Positions 1 through 6,869 of a stretch of DNA of 9,760 bases are shown piece after piece. Location of the stretch: NCBI GenBank assembly GCA_026394025.1, contig JAPKZC010001118.1, positions 1 through 9,760 on the forward strand, given 5' to 3'. The position numbers and the translations under genes were made by a program. Position 1 is the first letter of the stretch. Each line of letters starts with the position of its first letter. Below the pieces are notes generated by a model. It did no database searches and was not told the DNA's origin. It saw only the letters and a list, made by a program, of their open reading frames with translations. This stretch comes from Candidatus Solibacter sp. (GTDB lineage Bacteria; Acidobacteriota; Terriglobia; Bryobacterales; Bryobacteraceae).

Positions 1-201
1 CTGCTGCTGCACGAGGGCACGGGCGAGATTCGCAATCAGGACATCCGCCGCGAACTCGAAGCGCTGGCGGCCAAGGTGCAGTTCGCGTGGATTCGCAAGG
101 CGGTGACCCGGGTGGACGAAATCGCCATGCTGATCCGGCGGAATATTCAGAAGACCATCGCGCTGGACGCGCTGGTCCTGGAGTTGCGTACCGTGGCATA
201 A
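1..201 (+). CDS. holB: DNA polymerase III subunit delta' (C-terminal fragment)
   Basis: An open frame enters from the left edge and ends at TAA 199-201, giving 66 C-terminal residues. The delta' subunit is part of the clamp-loader complex that opens the beta sliding clamp at the replication fork. The visible part is all-helical and fits the C-terminal collar domain: a charged stretch with RNQDIRRELEAL, then AWIRKAVTRVDEIAMLIRRNIQKTIALDALVLELR. The RRNxQKxxALdaLLL ending is what I recognise from delta' proteins of this type; the AAA+ part lies outside the window. It converges on aroA with 9 bases between stop codons, and its last codons form one arm of a long hairpin. The assignment rests on one short region, so another helical collar-like protein is possible. 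Confidence 0.6.
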   Translation: MLLHEGTGEIRNQDIRRELEALAAKVQFAWIRKAVTRVDEIAMLIRRNIQKTIALDALVLELRTVA

Positions 202-223
202 GGCAAAGCCTCATGCCACGGTA
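189..223. terminator. Hairpin spanning the convergent stops of holB and aroA
   Basis: TACCGTGGCAT (189-199) is the exact reverse complement of ATGCCACGGTA (213-223). Between them AGGC (201-204) pairs with GCCT (208-211) around an AAA loop, so the whole is a 15-bp stem with one A/C mismatch. It contains both stop codons and could end transcription from both sides. No T-tract follows on either strand, so a factor-dependent or antisense-collision role is as likely as intrinsic termination. Confidence 0.5.
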
Positions 224-1494
224 ATTCGCGCCAGCGTGCTCCAGAACTCGGGGAAGCTCACCGATGCCGCATCCGCGTTCTCGATGACGCTGGGGCCATC
301 CGCGCACAGCGCCGCCACGGCGAACGCCATCGCGATGCGGTGATCGCCGAAGCTGTCGAACTCGCCTGCGCGAAACTTCTGGCGCCCGGGAATCACCATG
401 CCGTCGGGAGTCTCTTCCGCCGCTACGCCGAGCCGCCGCAAGTTCTCCACTACGGTGCGAATGCGGTCCGTTTCTTTCACGCGGAGTTCGCCGGCATCCT
501 TCACTGTCAGCCCTTCTTCGGTGGCCGCCCCAAGCACGGCCAGCACTGGGATCTCGTCGATCAGCGCCGCGGTCAGCGCACCCTCCACAATGCCGCCCTT
601 AAGATCCGAGTGCTGCACCACGATATCGCCGATCAACTCGCCGTTCCGGCATTCCAGCGTGGGGATGAGGATTCTGGCGCCCATGCCGCTGAGGAAATCG
701 AGCAGGGCGGAGCGCGTGGGATTCAAGCCGACCCCGCGGATGGTGAGCTGCGATCCGGGAATCAGCAGCGCGGCCACAATGAAGAACGCGGCCGAAGATA
801 GGTCGCTCGGCACCATGAGTTCGCGGCCCGTAAGATGGGGACGTCCGGTGAGGGTGATCTTGCGCCCTGCGACGCTGACATCGGCGCCGAACTCGCGGAG
901 GGCGATCTCAGTATGGTCGCGCGACGCCACCGGCTCGTTGACGGAGGTCCGCCCCTCGGCGAAGAGTCCGGCAAACAGGACGCACGTCTTCACTTGCGCG
1001 CTGGGCACGGGCAAAGTGTAATCGATGGGCCGCAGGCTCGTGCCATGGATTTCGAGTGGCGGGAACTTGCCTTCGCGCGCGCCAATTCCCGCGCCCATTT
1101 CCGCCAGCGGACGCATGATGCGCTGCATCGGCCGCCGGGAGAGAGACTCGTCTCCGAAGATTCGGCTGAGGAAGGGCTGGGCGGCCAGGATTCCGCTTAG
1201 CATGCGGATGGTGGAGCCCGAATTGCCCGCGTCCAGATCGCCCGAGGGCACGCGTAATCCGTCGAGACCCTTGCCCCGAATCACCACTTCCGTACCGGTA
1301 ACTTCCACGTCAATTCCGAGCGCCCGCACGCAACCCAGCGTGGAGTGGCAATCGGCCCCCGTGGAGTAATTGCGGATGCGCGATTCGCCATCGGCGATGG
1401 CGGAGATCATGGCATAGCGATGGGAGATGGACTTGTCACCAGGCAAGGTGATGGCGCCGGTAATCGCCGAAGCGGGAGAGATGCGGTGTTGCAT
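211..1494 (-). CDS. aroA: 3-phosphoshikimate 1-carboxyvinyltransferase (EPSP synthase)
   Basis: EPSP synthase joins shikimate-3-phosphate and phosphoenolpyruvate in the sixth step of the cytoplasmic shikimate pathway to chorismate. The 427-residue protein is of normal length and shows the full motif set: LPGDKSISHR (GDKS at 19-22), GNSGSTIR (90-97), SLSRRPM, SAQVK (165-169), SRDHTE (RDHTE 192-196), NPTR (258-261), the catalytic Asp in LIDEIP (D313), RVKETDRIR and SFGDHRIAMA. GDKS, SAQxK, R-D-H-T-E and N-x-T-R together match the published class II EPSPS signature. I chose ATG 1492-1494. An in-frame TTG at 1513-1515 would add 7 residues and overlap the toxin gene; it has GGAA upstream, while the ATG has no clear Shine-Dalgarno. 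The gene follows the toxin stop by 4 nt and is probably translationally coupled to it. Confidence 0.95.
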   Translation of the reverse strand: MQHRISPASAITGAITLPGDKSISHRYAMISAIADGESRIRNYSTGADCHSTLGCVRALGIDVEVTGTEVVIRGKGLDGLRVPSGDLDAGNSGSTIRMLSGILAAQPFLSRIFGDESLSRRPMQRIMRPLAEMGAGIGAREGKFPPLEIHGTSLRPIDYTLPVPSAQVKTCVLFAGLFAEGRTSVNEPVASRDHTEIALREFGADVSVAGRKITLTGRPHLTGRELMVPSDLSSAAFFIVAALLIPGSQLTIRGVGLNPTRSALLDFLSGMGARILIPTLECRNGELIGDIVVQHSDLKGGIVEGALTAALIDEIPVLAVLGAATEEGLTVKDAGELRVKETDRIRTVVENLRRLGVAAEETPDGMVIPGRQKFRAGEFDSFGDHRIAMAFAVAALCADGPSVIENADAASVSFPEFWSTLARITVA

Positions 1495-1498
1495 GAGT

Positions 1499-1846
1499 TT
1501 ATGTTTCAAGGCCAACTATTTCCAGAAAGGCGCTGCCGATCTGTTTCATCTGCATGTTCGAAAGACGGAGGAGCGGTCCCTTCACCAGGCGACCGTTGTC
1601 GATGGCTCGCATTTGATCCATCAGCAGGTCCGATGGCTTTGGAAGGCGCCCTGCCGCCGGAACACGGATGCGCAGCGGCTCGGCATCGTCCACCAATTTT
1701 GTGGTGAGGGGGATGACCAGGGTAGAGGGATGCCCCGCATTCAACAAAGCCTGTGCCTGAATGACCAGGACGGGGCGGGTCTTGCCCGGCTCCGTACCAT
1801 GCGGCGGGTTCAGATCGGCGAGCCAGATCTCCCCGCGCCTAAGCAT
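1499..1846 (-). CDS. mazF: MazF/PemK-family endoribonuclease toxin
   Basis: This is a 115-residue protein of normal MazF length. The family cuts single-stranded RNA at short sequence motifs to arrest growth, and is held inactive by its antitoxin. The sequence shows the SH3-like PemK/MazF barrel: RGEIWLADLNPPHGTEPGKTRPVLVIQ at 4-30, LVIPLTTK at 43-50, and KPSDLLMDQMRAID further on. Arg24 (in KTRPV) and Thr48/Thr49 (in PLTT) occupy the places of the catalytic Arg and Thr of characterised MazF proteins. ATG 1844-1846 overlaps the end of the antitoxin gene by 8 nt (ATGCTTAG), the usual coupling in type II toxin-antitoxin pairs. Its TAA is 4 nt before the aroA ATG. The gene looks intact. Cleavage specificity cannot be told from sequence. 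Confidence 0.9.
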   Translation of the reverse strand: MLRRGEIWLADLNPPHGTEPGKTRPVLVIQAQALLNAGHPSTLVIPLTTKLVDDAEPLRIRVPAAGRLPKPSDLLMDQMRAIDNGRLVKGPLLRLSNMQMKQIGSAFLEIVGLET

Positions 1847-2075
1847 CCGGGTCTCTCTCGATGGCCGCGAACTCGGCGTTGACCTTCATGCTTTCCTCGC
1901 GCACGCGTTTGGAAACCTCCGCCAGGCGTTCCGCGCGAATGTGTGCCGCCGTCTTCCGATTCATCCGGCGAATGGCGATCCTGATGTACTCCGCGCGCGA
2001 GACACACAGCGTATCGGCCAGGCGCCCACTCTCTTCCATGAGTTCCTCTGGTAGCTTGAGAGCGATAGATCGCAC
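1839..2075 (-). CDS. Ribbon-helix-helix antitoxin of the MazF pair
   Basis: This is a 78-residue protein with a ribbon-helix-helix N-terminus: a short strand (RSIALKLP, 2-9), a first helix (PEELMEESGRLADTLCV), then a turn and second helix (SRAEYIRIAIRRMNRK). A charged C-terminal tail follows, of the kind that wraps and blocks the toxin. RHH antitoxins bind operators as dimers and repress their own operon, and the toxin improves binding. The start is GTG 2073-2075, supported by a strong Shine-Dalgarno TAGGAG with a 6-nt spacer. The gene lies 20 nt after the deaminase stop and overlaps the toxin start by 8 nt. Antitoxins of several MazF families are RHH proteins rather than the AbrB-like MazE of E. 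coli, so I give no symbol. Confidence 0.85.
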   Translation of the reverse strand: MRSIALKLPEELMEESGRLADTLCVSRAEYIRIAIRRMNRKTAAHIRAERLAEVSKRVREESMKVNAEFAAIERDPDA

Positions 2076-2076
2076 G

Positions 2077-2096
2077 GATATCTCCTACAGATATCT
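2077..2096 (-). promoter_or_regulatory. Candidate antitoxin operator (paired GATATC sites)
   Basis: Two copies of GATATCT on the plus strand start 13 bp apart (2077-2083 and 2090-2096). Each contains the palindrome GATATC, and the distal copy sits in the 8-bp palindrome AGATATCT (2089-2096). They lie immediately upstream of the antitoxin GTG and bracket its Shine-Dalgarno. Paired short repeats roughly one helical turn apart are typical operators for RHH antitoxins. That this pair is bound is inference. Confidence 0.4.
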
Positions 2097-3013
2097 TACC
2101 ACCCGAAGGCATACCGGAAGCCATTCTCCGCGATTCCGCGGAGTTCGGCTTCCGTGAACCCGAATTGCTCCGCCGCCAGGCGGTACTCCCCGGCCAGCGA
2201 GCAGCGGAACATCGCCGGGTCGTCGGAGTTCAACACGATTGGCACTCCCGCTTCGAACAAGCGGCGCACCGGGTGATCGTCGATGCGCTTGACCACGCCC
2301 GTCACCAGATTGCTGGTGATGCAGATTTCGAGCGGAATGTCGCGCTCACGGAGGTGGCGCATCAGCGCAGGGTCGTGCACCGCGGCGATTCCGTGGCCAA
2401 TGCGTTCGGCGCCGAGAGCGAGCGCGTCCCAGATGGATTCCGGCCCCATGCTCTCGCCTGCATGAGCGTGCAGGTGCAGTCCGGCACTTCGGGCGAACGA
2501 AAAAACATCCTTGAACCACCTGGCCGGACCGCGCTCTTCGCTGCCGCCGATGCCGAGCGCGACGACGCCCTGATCCACCCGCGCGGCGGCAAGTCCGGCC
2601 ACCCGCATCGCCGGCTCCACGCCGAACTGCCGGACGGCATCCAGAATCCAGCGAACCTGTACTGGAGACCCGGCAACTGCGGCGCGGACGGCGTCGAAGA
2701 TGGGCGCGAACTCCTGCTGCTTCCAAAGCACGACGCCGGCGGCGACAATGATTTCGGCATAGCGCACGTTCTGCGCTTCCAACCGCTCTAGCAGGCGCCG
2801 CGTAATCAGCGCGTAATCCTCGGGAGTCCGCAGGCGCTTGCCTACCGCCCCAAACGCTCGCAGAAACTCGTCAAAATCGGTGTAATGATAGAGGGCGCGA
2901 TACTCCTCGATGGAAGTGGAGGGGTCGAGTTCGTACAGCGTCTCCGGCTCCACCGAACCTTCCAGATGGAGATGCAGTTCGGCTTTGGGCACGTCGAGCA
3001 GGAAATCGTCCAT
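2096..3013 (-). CDS. add: Adenosine deaminase-family amidohydrolase (adenosine or aminodeoxyfutalosine deaminase)
   Basis: This is a zinc-dependent deaminase of the Add family, acting on the adenine ring of nucleosides. The metal and catalytic residues are present: HLHLEG (H14, H16), HAGE (H184, E187), GHGI (H207) and NSDDP (D264, D265). ITSNL precedes the last motif, where typical adenosine deaminases often have a CP-type substrate loop. The protein has 305 residues from ATG 3011-3013, somewhat shorter than the usual 330-345. The shortening appears to lie just after ETLYEL. An in-frame GTG at 3023-3025 would add four residues; neither start has a good Shine-Dalgarno. It is first in the minus-strand run before the toxin-antitoxin pair and aroA. 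In bacteria using the futalosine route to menaquinone, members of this family deaminate aminodeoxyfutalosine (MqnX), so the substrate is open. Confidence 0.85.
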   Translation of the reverse strand: MDDFLLDVPKAELHLHLEGSVEPETLYELDPSTSIEEYRALYHYTDFDEFLRAFGAVGKRLRTPEDYALITRRLLERLEAQNVRYAEIIVAAGVVLWKQQEFAPIFDAVRAAVAGSPVQVRWILDAVRQFGVEPAMRVAGLAAARVDQGVVALGIGGSEERGPARWFKDVFSFARSAGLHLHAHAGESMGPESIWDALALGAERIGHGIAAVHDPALMRHLRERDIPLEICITSNLVTGVVKRIDDHPVRRLFEAGVPIVLNSDDPAMFRCSLAGEYRLAAEQFGFTEAELRGIAENGFRYAFGW

Positions 3014-3033
3014 ACTTGAATTCACAGGTTCTC

Positions 3034-5208
3034 ATGACTGGCGAAGAAATTGAAGCGATAGTCAACGGATATCACGGGGATGCGTTCCGCATCCTGGGGC
3101 CGCACTCGGTCCGCAAGAAGAGCGGCCAGCCGCGTTGGGAAGTCCGGGCATTTTTCCCACACGCGGACACCGCGGCGGTGGTGGCGGGTGGCGCTCGCTA
3201 CGAGATGGTGAAGAAGCACGCACAGGGCTTCTTCGTGGCCGCCCTGGACGGCGAACCCGGCCCCTACGTATTGCGGGCGCACCTGTGGGACGGGCGCGAG
3301 GTGGAGATCGACGACCCCTACCGCTTCGGGCCGCAGATTTCCGAATCCGATCTTTACCTGCACTCCGAAGGCACGCTCTACGAAGCCTGGCTGACGCTGG
3401 GTGCGCACTCCGTCGTGAGCGAGGGCACTGCCGGCGTACGCTTCGCGGTGTGGGCGCCGAATGCGGAGACCGTCTCGCTGGCCGGCGAGTTCAACGATTG
3501 GGACACGCGGCGCCACCCCATGCGGCGTCGCAACGGCGGCGTCTGGGAGCTGTTCGTACCGGGGCTCGGCGAGGGCGCTTCCTATAAGTACAACGTGCGG
3601 TCGCGCGTCGCGGCGTACCAGCAGCTGAAGGCCGACCCGTACGCGTTCTATTGCGAATTGCCGCCGAAATCGGCATCGCGGGTGTGGGACAACTCGCGAT
3701 ACCAATGGCAGGACGCGGCGTGGATGGCGGGCCGCGCCTCCTCCGACATCCTGAAATCGCCCATGTCGGTCTACGAGGTCCACCTCGAAAGCTGGATGCG
3801 CGGACCGATGGGCCAGATGCTCACCTACCGCGAACTGGCGGTCAAGCTGGTGGAGTACGTAAAGCAGATGGGCTACACTCACATGGAGTTGTTGCCCGTC
3901 ATGGAGTATCCGTTCTCCGGGTCGTGGGGCTACCAGGTGATCGGGTATTTCGCGCCCACCTCGCGGTTCGGCACGCCGGACGATTTCAAGTTTTTCGTGG
4001 ATGCCTGCCATCAGGCGGGGATCGGCGTGATCGTCGATTGGGTGCCCGCCCACTTCCCAAAGGACGCGCACGGGCTGGTCTACTTCGACGGCACGGCGCT
4101 CTATGAGCACTCCGACCCGCGCAAGGGCGAGCAGAAGGATTGGGGCACCCTGGTGTTCAATTACGGGCGCAATGAGGTGCGCGCGTTTTTGATTTCGAAC
4201 GCCATGTTCTGGCTCAAGGAGTTCCACATCGACGGTCTGCGCGTGGATGCCGTGGCGTCGATGCTCTACCTGGACTACTCGCGTGAGACCGGCGAGTGGG
4301 TGCCGAACCAGTACGGCGGCAACGAGAACCTGGAGGCCATCGAGTTCCTGCGCCACTTCAACAAACTGGCGCACACCGTCCCGGGCGCCTTCACCGTAGC
4401 GGAGGAATCCACCGCCTTCCCGGGCGTGTCCAAACCGGTCTACCTCAACGGGCTGGGCTTCACCATGAAGTGGAACATGGGGTGGATGCACGACATGCTG
4501 GACTACTTCAGCAACGACCCCATCTACCGCAAGTATCAGCACAACAACATCACGTTCAGCCTGCTCTATGCGTTCACCGAGAATTTCGTGCTGCCCATTT
4601 CGCACGACGAGGTGGTTCACGGCAAGGGGTCGCTGATCAATAAGATGCCGGGCGACGAGTGGCGGCAGTTCGCCAACGTGCGCGTGTTCCTGGCCTACAT
4701 GTGGGCGCATCCGGGGAAGAAGTTGCTGTTCATGGGGCAGGAGATCGGGCAGCGCGAGGAGTGGAATCACGATCAGGGCCTACGCTGGGAACTGCTGGAA
4801 TTCGAGCCTCATCGCAAGCTCCAGTGCCTGGTGCGCGAGCTGAACCGGGTGTATCGCGCAAACCCCGCCCTCTATGAGGTGGACTTCCACTATTCAGGCT
4901 TCGAGTGGGTGGACTTCCGCGATGGCCAGAATTCCATCATCGCGTTCCTGCGCCGCGGAACGGATCCCAGGGATTTCATCCTGTTCTGCTGCAACTTCAC
5001 TCCGGTGCCGCGCCAAGGGTACGAGTTCGGCGTGCCGGAAGAGGGCTTCTACCAGGAAATTCTGAATACGGATTCGGAGTTGTTCGGTGGAAGCAACATG
5101 GGCAACGGCGGCTGCGTCTCCTCGCGCCCTGTGGCCAAACACAACCGGCCGCACTCCATCGCCGTAACGCTGCCGCCCCTGGCGGTGGTGGCGTTCAAGA
5201 GGCTGTAG
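3034..5208 (+). CDS. glgB: 1,4-alpha-glucan branching enzyme
   Basis: GlgB cuts alpha-1,4-glucan chains and re-attaches them through alpha-1,6 bonds during cytoplasmic glycogen synthesis. The 724-residue protein has the long bacterial layout: an N-terminal domain, a CBM48 module near 134-170 (GVRFAVWAPNAETVSLAGEFNDW), the GH13 barrel from about 245, and a C-terminal beta domain. Catalytic residues are the nucleophile D405 (GLRVDAVASM), acid/base E457 (AEESTAFPGVS) and D525 (SHDEVVHGKGS). The motif usually read as YEVHLGSW is YEVHLESW here, with Glu at 252. ATG 3034-3036 is preferred, with CAGG 6 nt upstream; an in-frame TTG at 3016 would overlap the divergent deaminase start. The start codons of the two genes are about 20 nt apart, so at least one promoter must lie in coding sequence. 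No other glycogen genes are in the window. Confidence 0.97.
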   Translation: MTGEEIEAIVNGYHGDAFRILGPHSVRKKSGQPRWEVRAFFPHADTAAVVAGGARYEMVKKHAQGFFVAALDGEPGPYVLRAHLWDGREVEIDDPYRFGPQISESDLYLHSEGTLYEAWLTLGAHSVVSEGTAGVRFAVWAPNAETVSLAGEFNDWDTRRHPMRRRNGGVWELFVPGLGEGASYKYNVRSRVAAYQQLKADPYAFYCELPPKSASRVWDNSRYQWQDAAWMAGRASSDILKSPMSVYEVHLESWMRGPMGQMLTYRELAVKLVEYVKQMGYTHMELLPVMEYPFSGSWGYQVIGYFAPTSRFGTPDDFKFFVDACHQAGIGVIVDWVPAHFPKDAHGLVYFDGTALYEHSDPRKGEQKDWGTLVFNYGRNEVRAFLISNAMFWLKEFHIDGLRVDAVASMLYLDYSRETGEWVPNQYGGNENLEAIEFLRHFNKLAHTVPGAFTVAEESTAFPGVSKPVYLNGLGFTMKWNMGWMHDMLDYFSNDPIYRKYQHNNITFSLLYAFTENFVLPISHDEVVHGKGSLINKMPGDEWRQFANVRVFLAYMWAHPGKKLLFMGQEIGQREEWNHDQGLRWELLEFEPHRKLQCLVRELNRVYRANPALYEVDFHYSGFEWVDFRDGQNSIIAFLRRGTDPRDFILFCCNFTPVPRQGYEFGVPEEGFYQEILNTDSELFGGSNMGNGGCVSSRPVAKHNRPHSIAVTLPPLAVVAFKRL

Positions 5209-5252
5209 GTTTGCCGTTCACGGATGCATCTGCGGCGCCAATCCGAGCCGCG

Positions 5253-5269
5253 ACCGTGAGACATCTGAG
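5253..5269 (-). repeat. Right-end junction of the IS: left donor, CT core, right target
   Basis: On the transposase-sense (minus) strand this reads CTCAGATGT (left donor, 5269-5261), CT (core, 5260-5259), CACGGT (right target, 5258-5253). CTCAGATGTC is repeated exactly in the bridge RNA at 6698-6689, and CTCACGGT is complementary to the bridge RNA at 6746-6739. These matches, rather than terminal inverted repeats, define the border. Confidence 0.85.
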
Positions 5270-5275
5270 TTAATC

Positions 5276-5281
5276 CGTCAA
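5276..5281 (-). promoter_or_regulatory. -35 half of the circle-junction promoter (right end)
   Basis: TTGACG on the minus strand, overlapping the transposase stop codon. When the right end is joined to the left end through one CT core, as in the circular intermediate, it stands exactly 17 nt before TATAGT at the start of the left end. Confidence 0.7.
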
Positions 5282-6591
5282 GAGGAAACTTTGGCGAGTT
5301 TCGAAAAACCTCCACAGCTTTCCCACTGGGCGCCGGTGAGGTCTGTTGTGGGCTCATCAACGATCGCCGCGGGTATGGATGGGGCAGCGCCGTGAGTGCG
5401 AAGTGCTTCCAGATAGCGTTGTTCGGAGTAGGGCACGCGGTCTCTCCAGCAGCGGAAGAGGATGCGGATCCATTTGAAGGCAACGGAACGAACACTGGCA
5501 TGATGACCTTTGCCTTTGAGGCGCTGCCTGTCATAGTGTTGCCGGGCCCAGCCGCATGTTCGAATCGAACAGTTCGCCCATTCATGAAGGGTCTGACGCA
5601 CGAACTTGGAACAGGCCCAACGCCAGTGAACCCAGCGGGATTTACCACTGCTTTCCGTGACCGGGGCGATGCCGAAACAACACGCCATGTTGGAGGCGGA
5701 TTCGAAACGTTCGCGGTTGGTTCCCAAGGCAGCAAGCAACCGCGGTTCCAGAGCCGGCCCGGCTCCTGGTAACGATGCGGTGATGAAGCGGTCGGGATGG
5801 GTCTGGTAGATGACCTCGATCTGGCGGTCGAACTCGGCGATGCCAGCGCGCAAACTCGCCAGCAATTGAACCGAGAGCCGAATGCACAGATCGCCGGTCT
5901 TCAGCAAGGCGCCCTCGGTAGTAGCGGGCACGGCCTGGCCGATCTCCTCCAGTCGTTGTTGAATCCGCTCTTCGCTGCGGCAGTTGTGCTGGTCAAAGAA
6001 TCTGCGCAATGTTTTCGCCGAGGCCTTCTGCAACTTCGGCAATTCGGGCCAGCGCTTGAGCAAGTCGCCTACCAGGGGGGTGGACAGATTGTCGAACCAC
6101 TCCAGCATCTGCGGGAAGATCTGTTTGAGCCAATAGATGAGGATCTGTACCTGGCAGGTATGCTGATTGACCAGTTTACGGCGCTCCTCGACCAGGAACT
6201 GTAGGCTGCGGGTCTCCACCGTATCCGGCTCCAGACAGCGGATCCGCTCTGGATGCTTGACCAGATAGTCCAGGATGAGATCGGCATCGCTGGGATCGCC
6301 CTTGGCCCCGGAAGGGCAGACGCTCATCCGGTAATGGGCCAACTTGGTGGGGTTGGCAACCAGCGCACCGCGCACCTGTTCCAGCGCCAGGGCGATCGGC
6401 CGGCCGCCAAACGTCCGGGCCAGCTCGACGGCCCAGACTTCTATGGCTTCCGGGGTATGCTTCAGTTCCCCGCGGGAGAGTTTGCCTTCGGCGGTCCGCA
6501 TCGTCCAGAAGTGTTTTTGATCGGCCCAGTCCAGACCGATGTGTGCTGCGTAGCACGGCTTCTGCTCTTCTGCGGAGTTGAGTGTGGACAC
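5278..6591 (-). CDS. IS110-family DEDD transposase/recombinase
   Basis: The 437-residue recombinase acts with a bridge RNA to join donor and target DNA. Its N-terminal RuvC-like domain has the DEDD residues: D21 (HIGLDWADQKH), E71 (ALEQVRG), D99 and D102 (KGDPSDAD). A central coiled-coil-like region (about 110-250) follows. The C-terminal Transposase_20 domain reads SLPGAGPALEPRLLAALG then FESASNMACCFGIAPVTESSGKS, where the family has its catalytic serine; I cannot say which Ser it is. I chose GTG 6589-6591, with AGGAAG 9 nt upstream. The frame stays open to an ATG at 6721-6723, but that would add 44 unrelated residues and read through the donor-binding loop of the bridge RNA. Expression probably depends on the promoter made when the element circularises. 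The frame has no lesions. Confidence 0.92.
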   Translation of the reverse strand: MSTLNSAEEQKPCYAAHIGLDWADQKHFWTMRTAEGKLSRGELKHTPEAIEVWAVELARTFGGRPIALALEQVRGALVANPTKLAHYRMSVCPSGAKGDPSDADLILDYLVKHPERIRCLEPDTVETRSLQFLVEERRKLVNQHTCQVQILIYWLKQIFPQMLEWFDNLSTPLVGDLLKRWPELPKLQKASAKTLRRFFDQHNCRSEERIQQRLEEIGQAVPATTEGALLKTGDLCIRLSVQLLASLRAGIAEFDRQIEVIYQTHPDRFITASLPGAGPALEPRLLAALGTNRERFESASNMACCFGIAPVTESSGKSRWVHWRWACSKFVRQTLHEWANCSIRTCGWARQHYDRQRLKGKGHHASVRSVAFKWIRILFRCWRDRVPYSEQRYLEALRTHGAAPSIPAAIVDEPTTDLTGAQWESCGGFSKLAKVSS

Positions 6592-6643
6592 GTTTTTAAT
6601 CTTCCTTTCGGTGGTTACACCGTCGTCGTGCGTGCAGGCAGGA

Positions 6644-6864
6644 CTTTGTTTCCGCGAAGGCCTTATAGTAGAGTCTGGTAAACCAGACGACATCTGAGGA
6701 TTCGTTTTGGAACCAAAGCGCATCCCGCGGTCGAAGCTCTCACGGTAGACCTCTCGACGCTACGTCAATAGCGTCGCGGTGTCAGGGAGCGTTATTCGTA
6801 CCCGCGGGATGCCTGCTCGCTCTCCTACCTTGCCACCAGCCGTCGCCGATTGGCAATTGAGCGA
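6644..6864 (-). ncRNA. Bridge RNA of the IS110-family element
   Basis: Three structured blocks follow in order. (1) A 5' stem-loop: TCGCTC (6864-6859) pairs with 6822-6817, and TTGCCA (6856-6851) with 6835-6830. (2) A target-binding loop: an 11-bp stem of 6812-6802 with 6730-6720, an internal loop, and an 8-bp apical stem CGACGCTA (6776-6769) with 6762-6755. (3) A donor-binding loop: 6718-6709 pairs with 6653-6644 in 9 of 10 positions, closing an internal loop under the hairpin GTCTGG-TTTA-CCAGAC (6688-6673). Guides: left target CGCTCCCT (6791-6784), right target ACCGTGAG (6746-6739), left donor CTCAGATGTC (6698-6689), right donor ACTATAAGG (6669-6661). Each matches its half-site at the element ends with IS621 polarity. 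The exact 5' end is unknown; a circle-promoter transcript would begin near 6929. Confidence 0.85.
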
Positions 6865-6869
6865 ACGCC

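Noticed and set aside
2089..2096. AGATATCT palindrome as a transposon or attachment-site remnant around the toxin-antitoxin pair
   Set aside because: No matching copy was seen at the aroA side of the pair; position before the antitoxin start fits an operator better.
3022..4770. 582-residue minus-strand open frame
   Set aside because: It is antisense to glgB, low in complexity, rich in Arg, His and Val, and has no recognisable domain; an effect of GC-rich codon bias.
5260..6698. GACATCTGAG at 5260-5269 and 6689-6698 as a 10-bp target-site duplication flanking the transposase
   Set aside because: The right copy lies inside the donor-binding loop of the bridge RNA and is the left donor guide. 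The true left end is 243 bp further on, shown by the right-donor and left-target matches.
6592..6723. Longer transposase starting at ATG 6721-6723
   Set aside because: The extra 44 residues do not resemble the family N-terminus and are encoded by the donor-binding loop. GTG 6591 has a Shine-Dalgarno and gives normal spacing to the first catalytic Asp.
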